In this document: positions 1 through 4,396 of the stretch, in pieces | How the letters are laid out: every line of letters starts with the position of its first letter | How positions within the stretch are numbered: the first letter of the stretch is position 1 | Made by a program: the position numbers and the translations under genes | Assembly (NCBI GenBank): GCA_027346205.1 | Contig: DAIESR010000246.1 | Location: 1 to 6,276, forward strand | DNA from: Beijerinckiaceae bacterium | GTDB taxonomy: Bacteria > Pseudomonadota > Alphaproteobacteria > Rhizobiales > Beijerinckiaceae | Direction of reading: 5' to 3' | Length of the DNA: 6,276 nt | The notes under the pieces: model-generated | The model's database searches: none | What the model saw: only the letters and a program-made list of their open reading frames with translations | Told to the model about the DNA's origin: nothing

Positions 1-39
1 GTCTGCGATGGATTTGTTATATAAACAGTTATTGTCAAA

Positions 40-62
40 GCCCACGGGACTAATCCGCGGGC
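40..62 (-). terminator. weak terminator-like hairpin downstream of the tRNA-like gene
   Basis: GCCCACGG (40-47) pairs with CCGCGGGC (55-62) with one A/C mismatch and a 7-base loop. Read on the minus strand it is followed by TTTGACAATAA, a short T-rich run. It is the second hairpin beyond the 3' end of the tRNA-like gene and may end its transcript. The T run is short, so intrinsic termination is only a possibility. Confidence 0.35.
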
Positions 63-65
63 GGA

Positions 66-107
66 AATTAGGCGCCAGGGTGCTGTAACACCCCGGCGCT
101 TCTAATT
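66..107 (-). terminator. strong three-step hairpin directly 3' of the tRNA-like gene
   Basis: AATTAG (66-71) pairs with CTAATT (102-107), GCGCC (72-76) with GGCGC (95-99), and GGGTG (78-82) with CACCC (89-93), around a six-base loop. The unpaired bases are A77, C94 and TT 100-101. Sixteen base pairs in 42 bases is far beyond chance. On the minus strand it begins about five bases after the tRNA-like 3' end, a position fitting a terminator or processing hairpin. There is no long T run next to it, so it could equally be a structural element of a longer RNA. Confidence 0.5.
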
Positions 108-111
108 CGGG

Positions 112-186
112 TCTTGGGGGCCCGGATTCGAACCGGGATCGCCGCGATTGTAGGCCGGGCATCCTACCGTTAGACCAATCCCCAAG
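112..186 (-). tRNA. divergent tRNA-like gene, anticodon probably TAC (Val), possibly a pseudo-tRNA
   Basis: Read on the minus strand there is a perfect T arm, CCCGG-TTCGAAT-CCGGG (137-121). A five-base variable region (142-138) precedes it. The acceptor ends CTTGGGG (186-180) and CCCCAAG (119-113) can pair over seven bases. The D loop carries the usual GG (168-167). The anticodon loop is best read as CCTACAA (154-148) with anticodon TAC at 152-150, but this puts C instead of the nearly universal T at position 33 and leaves a C/C mismatch in the anticodon stem. The acceptor and D arm cannot both be placed in standard register: there is one extra unpaired base at 120 and a slipped D stem. No CCA is encoded after the acceptor. 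The T arm makes tRNA ancestry convincing. The faults make isotype and function uncertain: a decayed copy, a rare accessory tRNA, or a tRNA-like RNA with another role. Confidence 0.6.
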
Positions 187-205
187 CTTCGTAAGAGCCA
201 ATTGT

Positions 206-243
206 GGGCCGCGTTTTCCTAGTTTTGCCTGGGAACGCGGCCC
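206..243. other. 13-bp hairpin upstream of the tRNA-like gene
   Basis: GGGCCGCGTTTTC (206-218) pairs with GGGAACGCGGCCC (231-243), with two G/T wobbles and a 12-base loop. The inner core is ten uninterrupted Watson-Crick pairs. It lies where a minus-strand tRNA promoter would be expected. It could be a terminator insulating the tRNA-like gene, a processing site in a longer precursor, or part of a structured RNA. Neither strand shows a clear T run next to it. Confidence 0.5.
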
Positions 244-254
244 CTGTTGTCATT

Positions 255-284
255 GCCCCACCGTCGTCGGCGCCAACGTGGGGC
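255..284. other. hairpin with 7-bp stem
   Basis: GCCCCAC (255-261) pairs perfectly with GTGGGGC (278-284). The 16-base loop contains the self-complementary GGCGCC (269-274). On the plus strand it is followed by a pyrimidine stretch, TCTCTCCCTTCT (285-296). The position is 128 bases before the next plus-strand gene, so it may belong to a leader, or it may be the fourth member of the hairpin set around the tRNA-like gene. Confidence 0.35.
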
Positions 285-337
285 TCTCTCCCTTCTGGGC
301 ATCGGATAACTCCTTTCCGGTCTCCCCTATTCCATTT

Positions 338-389
338 TAATGATTGCGCGTCAAGCCCATTTGCAGTAAAAAATCATTAGTTAAATGAT
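338..389 (+). promoter_or_regulatory. AT-rich promoter region with an AATGAT inverted-repeat cluster
   Basis: The sequence before the 315-residue gene turns AT-rich. It contains TAATGATT (338-345), its exact complement AATCATTA (372-379), and ATCATT (373-378) facing AATGAT (384-389) across a five-base centre. Three copies of one core in alternating orientation resemble an operator. TTGCAG (361-366) is a possible -35, but no -10 at good spacing is convincing. The downstream protein has a predicted winged helix, so self-regulation is conceivable. This is an inference only. Confidence 0.3.
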
Positions 390-412
390 GTAACGCTCGA
401 TGGGAGGCGCGA

Positions 413-1360
413 ATGTCAGACATCGACTTGGATAAAAAGGCGAAACGAGACCGCAGTCCGGGGTACCCGTTTATCCCGTTGAAAACCGCTATTCAGCGGC
501 TGACTGCATTTGAGGAATATTTCAAGCGGCACCCGGCTCCAGTGGGCAAGGCGGGTTTGGCGTGGGGGATGGCGCCGAACGGCAGTCAGGCGCTTCAAAC
601 GGTCGCTGCTTTAAAGGCTTTCGGCCTTTTAGATTCGGAGCGTGGCAAGGATGCTCAGTTAACAGTCAGCGAAGACGCTCGGACTTATCTTCGCGCGCAA
701 CAAGACAACGTTAAACGAGAGGTGCTGAAACGAGCCGCTCTTAAGCCGAAGCAGATTGAAGTCCATTGGCAGGCGTGGGGGCAGGATCGTCCTCCAGACC
801 CTATTTGCCTTGACGTATTGGTTCTGAAGGAGGGGTTCAGCCAAGACGGAGCAATAAAATTCCTGAAAGTCTATGACGAAACTATTGCGTTCGTAGGGTT
901 GTCTGAGCCTGATAAATTATCGGTTGATAGTCGTTCGGAGCATGTCGACGTAGAACAACAAAACGTGCCTCCTCCCGAGATAAAGGTTGGAGACTATATT
1001 CAGTGGACTTCTGGTGGCATCGATCAGTTCAAGCCGCCTCGGAAGGTCATCGGGATTTTCCCCGACGGCGCTCACGTTCAGGTATTTGGTAGCAACACTG
1101 GTGTCCCAATCACAGAAACCACAGTAGTTGATCCGCCAGCACCTCCGCCGTTTCCGCCGGTAGGGAGTAATCCGCCGCGTGTGGATGCCAATAGCGCTTG
1201 GGGGCAAGGCGAGAACAAATTTAATGTCTTGCAGACTGGTGGACGCCTCCAAATCAGTGCCGATGTTGACCTTGAGGGGCTTCAAGAACTCAAGGAAATG
1301 CTTGTTGATTACGAAGCCATTTTGACGCGTCTGTCTAAGCGTACAAAGCCCAAAGCCTGA
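413..1360 (+). CDS. hypothetical protein, predicted N-terminal winged helix (315 residues)
   Basis: The ATG follows GGGAGG (402-407) at five bases, a good ribosome binding site, and no earlier in-frame start has such support. Residues about 17-95 (from SPGYPFIPLKTAIQRL to LTVSEDARTYL) look like a winged-helix fold of the type seen in DUF5343-like proteins: amphipathic helices, then a predicted LKAFGLLD turn and a wing. Residues about 190-232 (VGDYIQWTSGGIDQF, then FGSNTGVPI) form a small beta-rich segment that I associate with uncharacterised bacterial proteins. A proline-rich linker (241-256) leads to a helical, possibly oligomerising tail (270-310). There is no signal peptide, membrane segment or recognisable catalytic motif. 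The coding bases are nearer 50% GC (for example 661-720), against about 70% in parts of tsaE-amgK, which suggests horizontal origin. The product is probably cytoplasmic. A DNA-binding regulator or an accessory/defence-associated protein are both possible; I cannot choose. Confidence 0.8.
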   Translation: MSDIDLDKKAKRDRSPGYPFIPLKTAIQRLTAFEEYFKRHPAPVGKAGLAWGMAPNGSQALQTVAALKAFGLLDSERGKDAQLTVSEDARTYLRAQQDNVKREVLKRAALKPKQIEVHWQAWGQDRPPDPICLDVLVLKEGFSQDGAIKFLKVYDETIAFVGLSEPDKLSVDSRSEHVDVEQQNVPPPEIKVGDYIQWTSGGIDQFKPPRKVIGIFPDGAHVQVFGSNTGVPITETTVVDPPAPPPFPPVGSNPPRVDANSAWGQGENKFNVLQTGGRLQISADVDLEGLQELKEMLVDYEAILTRLSKRTKPKA

Positions 1361-1402
1361 AACGGTCACCAATTGAGGCTTGCGGATAGTGGAGACTACC
1401 GA

Positions 1403-1585
1403 TTACAGCCTCACCTCGTCCTGGCCCCAGGCGTAGCAATTGTCCTTCGTCGCCGGGAAATCGCCGACGTGAATATATTCTTCGATCGCCATCACGATGT
1501 CGTCGGCCTCGGGCCCTGTCGGATATTTTTAGATCGCCATGGGGCGCTTTTCGGTGGCGCCAGCGCTTATGAGGACAAATTGCGT
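1403..1585 (-). pseudogene. decayed, truncated second copy of the 92-residue gene at 1963-2241
   Basis: On the minus strand this stretch translates to an ending VMAIEEYIHVGDF, then PATKDNCYAWGQDEVRL and a TAA stop at 1405-1403. It matches the C-terminus of the intact gene at a constant offset of 560 bases. Over 1403-1500 I count 10 differences in 98 bases (about 90% identity). The codon for Trp51 is replaced in frame by TAA (1531-1529). One alanine codon (residue 47) is deleted upstream of that. Homology (ISAGATEKRPMAI against INAVATESRPAMTV) fades out near 1576, about 15 bases before the palindromic repeat at 1591, so the first third of the gene is missing. It cannot give the normal product. 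The intact remainder after the stop has no start with a visible ribosome binding site. Confidence 0.8.
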
Positions 1586-1590
1586 CCTAG

Positions 1591-1636
1591 ATCACGATGA
1601 TTTTGGATTGAATCAATCCAAAATCATGAACGTGAT
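1591..1636. repeat. extragenic palindrome, 15-bp perfect arms plus 6-bp outer arms
   Basis: The 15-base arms 1597-1611 and 1613-1627 are exact reverse complements around a single central A. Outer ATCACG (1591-1596) pairs with CGTGAT (1631-1636), with a GAA bulge (1628-1630). The centre reads TTTTGGATTGAATCAATCCA. This near-perfect cruciform is non-coding. It resembles dispersed extragenic repeats I associate with Rhizobiales genomes, and it is contiguous with the next palindrome, so the two probably form one compound element. Confidence 0.75.
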
Positions 1637-1650
1637 CGATTCTAAAAGCT

Positions 1651-1702
1651 TAGAGCGGGATGTGAGCGGAAAACCGCTCACACTTTTCCTCATCCCGCTC
1701 TA
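1651..1702. repeat. extragenic repeat with TAGAGCGGGATG ends and inner hairpin; probable terminator of the 72-residue gene
   Basis: TAGAGCGGGATG (1651-1662) is the exact complement of CATCCCGCTCTA (1691-1702). Nested inside are TGAGCGG (1663-1669) and CCGCTCA (1674-1680) around an AAAA loop. An unpaired CACTTTTCCT (1681-1690) lies on one side. TAGAGC-ended repeats of this form recur between genes in many Rhizobiales (family knowledge). The element lies 24 bases past the stop codon of the minus-strand gene at 1727, so it may also terminate or stabilise that transcript. Confidence 0.75.
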
Positions 1703-1726
1703 GGCAATTTGGGGATGATGCCCGAC

Positions 1727-1945
1727 TCATTCATCCATCAAGAGAAGCTCATCGCCATCCTCGGATTTTAGAGATGGCCCGATCTCAACAAATTCATTGT
1801 TTGGGGTGGCTTTGAAATGGCGCCCGAATTTTCTTGGCGCTGCATTCTCGTTGAAACTGATGAGTGCCGCGCTGAAGGTCTCAAAATCTCCGAGAAATTC
1901 TTTCTCCGGCCAACCGTTTTTCGCATAGTGGACCCACACGAGCAT
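1727..1945 (-). CDS. small hypothetical protein (72 residues)
   Basis: The ATG (1945-1943) is preceded at nine bases by GAGG, within AAGGACGAGG, on the minus strand. This internal start is preferred because the open frame further upstream is only an out-of-frame shadow of the 92-residue gene. The product begins MLVWVHYAKNGWPEKEFLGD and ends with an acidic SEDGDELLLMDE tail. It has no signal peptide or transmembrane helix, and it is acidic at the end with many aromatic residues near the start. I do not recognise the family. Its start is 17 bases after the stop of the 92-residue gene on the same strand, so the two are likely co-transcribed and perhaps functionally paired. Transcription probably ends at the palindromic repeat downstream. 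The size and tail would suit a small binding or immunity-type protein, but nothing in the sequence proves that. Confidence 0.6.
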   Translation of the reverse strand: MLVWVHYAKNGWPEKEFLGDFETFSAALISFNENAAPRKFGRHFKATPNNEFVEIGPSLKSEDGDELLLMDE

Positions 1946-1962
1946 TATCGTTCGCCTCGTCC

Positions 1963-2241
1963 TTACAACCTCACCTCGTCCTGGCCCCAGGCGTAGCAAT
2001 TGTCTTTCGTCGCGGGGAAATCGCCGAGGTAGATATATTCGTCGAGCGCCATGACGATATGGTCGCATTCCGTACCAGTCGGCGCTTTCCAGACGGTCAT
2101 GGCTGGACGGCTTTCCGTCGCCACGGCATTGATCGCGGCGAGCACGCCAGGATGGGTTTCGAGTTCGTCCGCCTTTTCGAGCGGGATTTGATGGAACTCG
2201 AGAGGCTCTTTGGGGTCGCGGTAGTTGCGCCTTTTTTCCAT
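1963..2241 (-). CDS. small hypothetical protein (92 residues), intact copy of a duplicated gene
   Basis: The frame runs from ATG 2241-2239 to TAA 1965-1963. An in-frame TGA lies a short way upstream with no other start between, which fixes the start, although no clear Shine-Dalgarno is visible. The protein has a charged N-terminus (MEKRRNYRDPKEPLEF), a middle with KADELETHPGVLAAINAVA, and a conserved-looking end DEYIYLGDFPATKDNCYAWG. It has no membrane segment or signal peptide and is predicted cytoplasmic. I do not recognise the family. That it is a real coding unit is supported by the decayed copy at 1403-1585, where many differences are at third positions or give similar residues (Asp/Glu, Leu/Ile, Tyr/His). 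This implies protein-level constraint before decay. It is likely in one transcript with the 72-residue gene 17 bases downstream. Confidence 0.7.
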   Translation of the reverse strand: MEKRRNYRDPKEPLEFHQIPLEKADELETHPGVLAAINAVATESRPAMTVWKAPTGTECDHIVMALDEYIYLGDFPATKDNCYAWGQDEVRL

Positions 2242-2285
2242 GCGGGGCCTGCGGACGAAATCTCAATCTTATCTGCGAGAAATGA

Positions 2286-2307
2286 GGCATCCGGCGTGCC
2301 GGATGCC
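2286..2307 (-). terminator. terminator-like hairpin after the 110-residue gene
   Basis: GGCATCCGGC (2286-2295) is a perfect complement of GCCGGATGCC (2298-2307); the two-base centre would open to a 4-6 base loop. On the minus strand it lies 26 bases beyond the stop of the 110-residue gene and is followed by TCATTTCTC, moderately T-rich. It sits about 45 bases before the start of the next minus-strand gene. It probably separates the two units, though read-through cannot be excluded. Confidence 0.55.
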
Positions 2308-2333
2308 TGCTTATCGCTATGCGCTTTTATACC

Positions 2334-2666
2334 TCAGGCGGCGGTCGCTTCGACGTCGATCTCGACGTTCGCGATGTCGCAGTCCGGCCGTGCACCGCTC
2401 GGCGCAGCGACCCATGCGCCATCGCTGAATTTTATATTCCAGACATGGTCGAGATCCAGACATTCCCAACCGCCGGCGAGCGGACCAGAGGGCGTATTGA
2501 GGACCAGAAGGGCCAGAGCGCGCTCTTTGCCGTGTTTGTTTTTCCCGAGGACATAGGGGCAGAGGGTGCGCGTATAGCCATGATATTGGAGACTTAGCTG
2601 CTTTTTCTGTTCAATAGCTTGCTTGATAAGTTCGTAAGAACGCGTCGACATAAAAGCGGATGACAT
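2334..2666 (-). CDS. small WYL-like conserved hypothetical protein (110 residues)
   Basis: The start ATG (2666-2664) follows GAGGAG at eight bases on the minus strand. A second in-frame ATG five codons on has poorer spacing. The order of elements is typical of a family of short Rhizobiales proteins that look like an isolated WYL-type beta barrel: an initial helix (YELIKQAIEQKKQLSLQYHG, residues 11-30), strand CPYVLGKNKHGKERALALLV (36-55), GGWECLDLDHV (65-75), and DGAWVAAPSGARP (82-94) before an acidic end. WYL domains in larger proteins are ligand- or nucleic-acid-sensing modules of transcription regulators. This protein has no helix-turn-helix, so it would be a stand-alone sensor or of unknown role. 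It is likely monocistronic: a hairpin (2286-2307) lies downstream and a 97-base gap separates it from zur. The assignment rests on motif resemblance only. Confidence 0.7.
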   Translation of the reverse strand: MSSAFMSTRSYELIKQAIEQKKQLSLQYHGYTRTLCPYVLGKNKHGKERALALLVLNTPSGPLAGGWECLDLDHVWNIKFSDGAWVAAPSGARPDCDIANVEIDVEATAA

Positions 2667-2679
2667 TGGAGATGCTCCT

Positions 2680-2709
2680 CAGCTTAAGGCCTTGCTTTTC
2701 CTAAGGCTG
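2680..2709 (-). promoter_or_regulatory. leader hairpin abutting the ribosome binding site of the 110-residue gene
   Basis: CAGCTTAAGG (2680-2689) pairs with CCTAAGGCTG (2700-2709), with one mismatch and one wobble, around a ten-base loop. On the minus strand the stem ends at the edge of the GAGGAG ribosome binding site (2680-2675). It may affect translation of that gene or help end zur transcripts. There is no direct support beyond pairing and position. Confidence 0.3.
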
Positions 2710-2763
2710 AACGGCAACGCCCTAACAATCTCCATGCCATACCGGCATTTGTGAAAATGGGCT

Positions 2764-3273
2764 TCAAGCTTGAGTTTTGCCGCAGGTGCGGCATCGCCCG
2801 GCGATTTCCATCACCTGGCTGCGCGGCGCGAAATGCGTCGTCTCGGCGATCGCTGCGAGGTCGCGGTGCAAGGCATCGGAAGTCGCCTCGACCACCTGGC
2901 CGCAGCTTTCGCAAATGAGGAAGACCACGAGATCCTGCGAACCATGGCCATGTCCGCAGGCGAGATAGGCATTGCGCGAGGCAAGCCTATGGACGAGGCC
3001 GTTTTCGAGCAGGAAATCGAGCGCCCGATAGATCGAGACCGGAGCCGGGTGCTTGCCTGTCGCGTCCGCCACTTTCTCGATCATGTCATAGGCGCCGAGG
3101 GGGCGCCCCTCACGGGCGAGGATTTCGAGGATCAGGCGGCGGCTCGCCGTCAGTTTGACGCCATGATGGCGGCAAAGATCTTCGGCCGCGGCCAGCGCGC
3201 CTTTGACGGCAGGGCTCGCCGTGGCGTCCTTGCGCTTACGCTCTTTTCGCTGCACGGGACTCGCTGTCGCCAT
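2764..3273 (-). CDS. zur: Zur, zinc-responsive Fur-family transcriptional repressor (169 residues)
   Basis: A Fur-family repressor that, in the zinc-bound form, shuts off high-affinity zinc uptake genes. Residues about 25-100 form the winged helix, with LTASRRLILEILAREGRPLG (41-60) and the recognition region PVSIYRALDFLLENGLVHRL (78-97). The dimerisation domain follows. Structural zinc pairs are CESC (121-124) and CRTC (161-164). C106, H108 and H110 in the ACGHGHGSQD stretch plus H147 are candidate regulatory ligands. The pattern FLICESCGQVVEA matches Zur better than Fur, Mur or PerR. ATG 3273-3271 is chosen because the frame farther upstream runs antisense through cutA. The N-terminus carries a basic 20-residue extension (QRKERKRKDATAS). 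The gene is divergent from cutA. No znuABC genes are in the window. There is no strong Shine-Dalgarno; TATATT lies only seven bases before the ATG, so the message could be leaderless. Confidence 0.9.
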   Translation of the reverse strand: MATASPVQRKERKRKDATASPAVKGALAAAEDLCRHHGVKLTASRRLILEILAREGRPLGAYDMIEKVADATGKHPAPVSIYRALDFLLENGLVHRLASRNAYLACGHGHGSQDLVVFLICESCGQVVEATSDALHRDLAAIAETTHFAPRSQVMEIAGRCRTCGKTQA

Positions 3274-3279
3274 GGCTGC

Positions 3280-3285
3280 AATATA
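3280..3285 (-). promoter_or_regulatory. possible -10 element of zur (near-leaderless)
   Basis: TATATT on the minus strand ends seven bases before the zur ATG, where a -10 element would sit for a transcript starting at or next to the start codon. The best -35 candidate at 17-base spacing (TCGCAT) is poor. No recognised Zur-box palindrome is present in the 78-base zur-cutA interval, so autoregulation is not supported by what I can see. Confidence 0.25.
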
Positions 3286-3351
3286 GCCTGATGCGCGTGC
3301 AAATGCGAGTTGCGGCACGATCTTCGCGGTGTGATCTTCAAAGGAGCCCTC

Positions 3352-3663
3352 ATGGCCTACGCCGTCTTGCTGACAAGCTGCGCCGATCGCGAGCAGGCCA
3401 AGGCGCTGGCGCGCGCGCTCGTCGAACTTCGGCTCGCTGCCTGTGTCCAGATGCTCCCGATCGAGAGCGTCTATGAATGGCAGGGCAAGATCGAAGAGGC
3501 GGCCGAGATTCTTCTCGTCTGCAAGATCAAGCGCGCCGATTACGCCGAGGCTGAAAAGACCATTCTTTCTCTGCACAGCTATGAAACGCCGGAGATCGTC
3601 ATGCTGCCGATCGAGCAGGGCTTTGGCGGCTATCTCGCCTGGATCGACAAGGTGACGAGATAG
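3352..3663 (+). CDS. cutA: CutA1 divalent-cation tolerance protein (103 residues)
   Basis: ATG 3352 is preceded by AAAGGAG at five bases. It is preferred to the in-frame ATG at 3310, which would add 14 residues that the family lacks. The length (103) is normal for CutA1, a very stable trimer with a ferredoxin-like fold, found in the cytoplasm or periplasm and linked to copper and other divalent metal tolerance. Family hallmarks are AVLLTSCADREQAKALARAL (4-23), LAACVQ (28-33, with conserved Cys31), YEWQGKIEEAAEILLVCK (41-58), LHSYETPEIV (74-83) and GGYLAWI (92-98). No signal peptide is visible, so a cytoplasmic location is expected. It is divergent from zur across 78 bases, which suggests shared metal-related control. 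It converges on murU with seven bases between stop codons and no clear terminator. Confidence 0.93.
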   Translation: MAYAVLLTSCADREQAKALARALVELRLAACVQMLPIESVYEWQGKIEEAAEILLVCKIKRADYAEAEKTILSLHSYETPEIVMLPIEQGFGGYLAWIDKVTR

Positions 3664-3670
3664 CTGCGCG

Positions 3671-4396
3671 TCAGAGGATAGATCGGGCGATGGTCCGCTC
3701 GGCCTCCTCGATCGCCTGCGGCGTGCCGACATGGAACCAGAGTCCATCGAGCCTTAGGCCGTATAGTCTCCCAGCCGCGGCGGCCATGTCGAAATAAGGC
3801 GAAAGGCGGAAGACGTCCTCCGTCGCATGTTTGAAGAGTTCGGGTTTGACGATGCCGACGCCCGTATAGACGAAGGGCGCGACCCTGTGTTCCTCGCGCC
3901 TTGTCAACCGACCGAAGGCGTCCATGGTGAAATCGCCGAGCCAATCGACCCCGACGCTTGTCGCCATTGCTGCGACGAGCAGAAGAATATCCATCTTCTC
4001 CGGGTTCCAGGCGGCGGCGAAGCGCGGCAGATTGGGTCGCGGTCCTTCCACCCAGAAGGAATCCGTGTTGCACAGAAAGAAGGGTGCGTCGCCGAGCAGA
4101 GGCAGGGCCTTGCGGATGCCGCCGCCCTGTTCGAGCAATTTCGCCCGCTCGTCGGAAATGGTGATCTTCGGCGCCTGCCGAGTCGCCAGATGCGTCTCCA
4201 GCTGGTCGGCGTGATAATGCACATTGACGATCGCACTTTCGACGCCCGCTTCGACGAAACGGTCGAGCACATGATCGATCAGCGGCTTGCCGACGACTTT
4301 GACGAGCGGCTTAGGCAGGTTATCCGTGATCGGGCGCATGCGGGTCCCGAGCCCCGCCGCGAAGACCATGGCTTTCGCGGGCATGAAAGAACTCAC
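3671..4396 (-). CDS. murU: MurU-type N-acetylmuramate-1-phosphate uridylyltransferase (241 residues)
   Basis: A nucleotidyltransferase predicted to make UDP-MurNAc from MurNAc-1-phosphate and UTP in the cytoplasm, the last step of the cell-wall salvage route that bypasses MurA/MurB (and thus fosfomycin). Seen in the sequence: the nucleotide-binding AAGLGTRMRPITDNLPKPLV (13-32), LEQGGGIRKALPLLGDAPFF (88-107), metal-binding NTDSFW (110-115), and the C-terminal WFHVGTPQAIEEAE (220-233). The length is close to known MurU. The start is GTG 4396-4394, which overlaps the upstream stop as GTGA, implying translational coupling with tsaE-amgK. ATG 4384 is an alternative four codons in. The pairing with an AmgK-type kinase supports MurU over other sugar-1-phosphate uridylyl- or guanylyltransferases (for example mannose-1-phosphate), which share the fold. 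Confidence 0.87.
   Translation of the reverse strand: MSSFMPAKAMVFAAGLGTRMRPITDNLPKPLVKVVGKPLIDHVLDRFVEAGVESAIVNVHYHADQLETHLATRQAPKITISDERAKLLEQGGGIRKALPLLGDAPFFLCNTDSFWVEGPRPNLPRFAAAWNPEKMDILLLVAAMATSVGVDWLGDFTMDAFGRLTRREEHRVAPFVYTGVGIVKPELFKHATEDVFRLSPYFDMAAAAGRLYGLRLDGLWFHVGTPQAIEEAERTIARSIL

Noticed and set aside
15..27. TGTT-ATATA-AACA near-palindrome resembling a Zur/Fur-type box
   Set aside because: Only four base pairs per arm, AT-rich, with no gene next to it inside the window; too weak to call.
1373..1600. Plus-strand open frame (75 residues) over the decayed copy
   Set aside because: The minus strand carries clear homology to the 92-residue gene; the plus frame is its complement.
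1946..2290. N-terminal extension (MPHFSQIRLRF...) that would make the 72-residue protein 187 residues long on the minus strand
   Set aside because: It runs out of frame through the 92-residue gene, has arginine/proline-rich shadow composition, and the internal ATG at 1945 has its own ribosome binding site.
2059..2597. Overlapping plus-strand open frames (165, 67 and 92 residues)
   Set aside because: They oppose the better-supported minus-strand small genes; composition is arginine/serine-rich as in shadows.
3274..3747. Upstream extension of the zur frame, giving a 327-residue protein
   Set aside because: The extra part is antisense to cutA and low in family resemblance; Zur proteins are about 140-170 residues.
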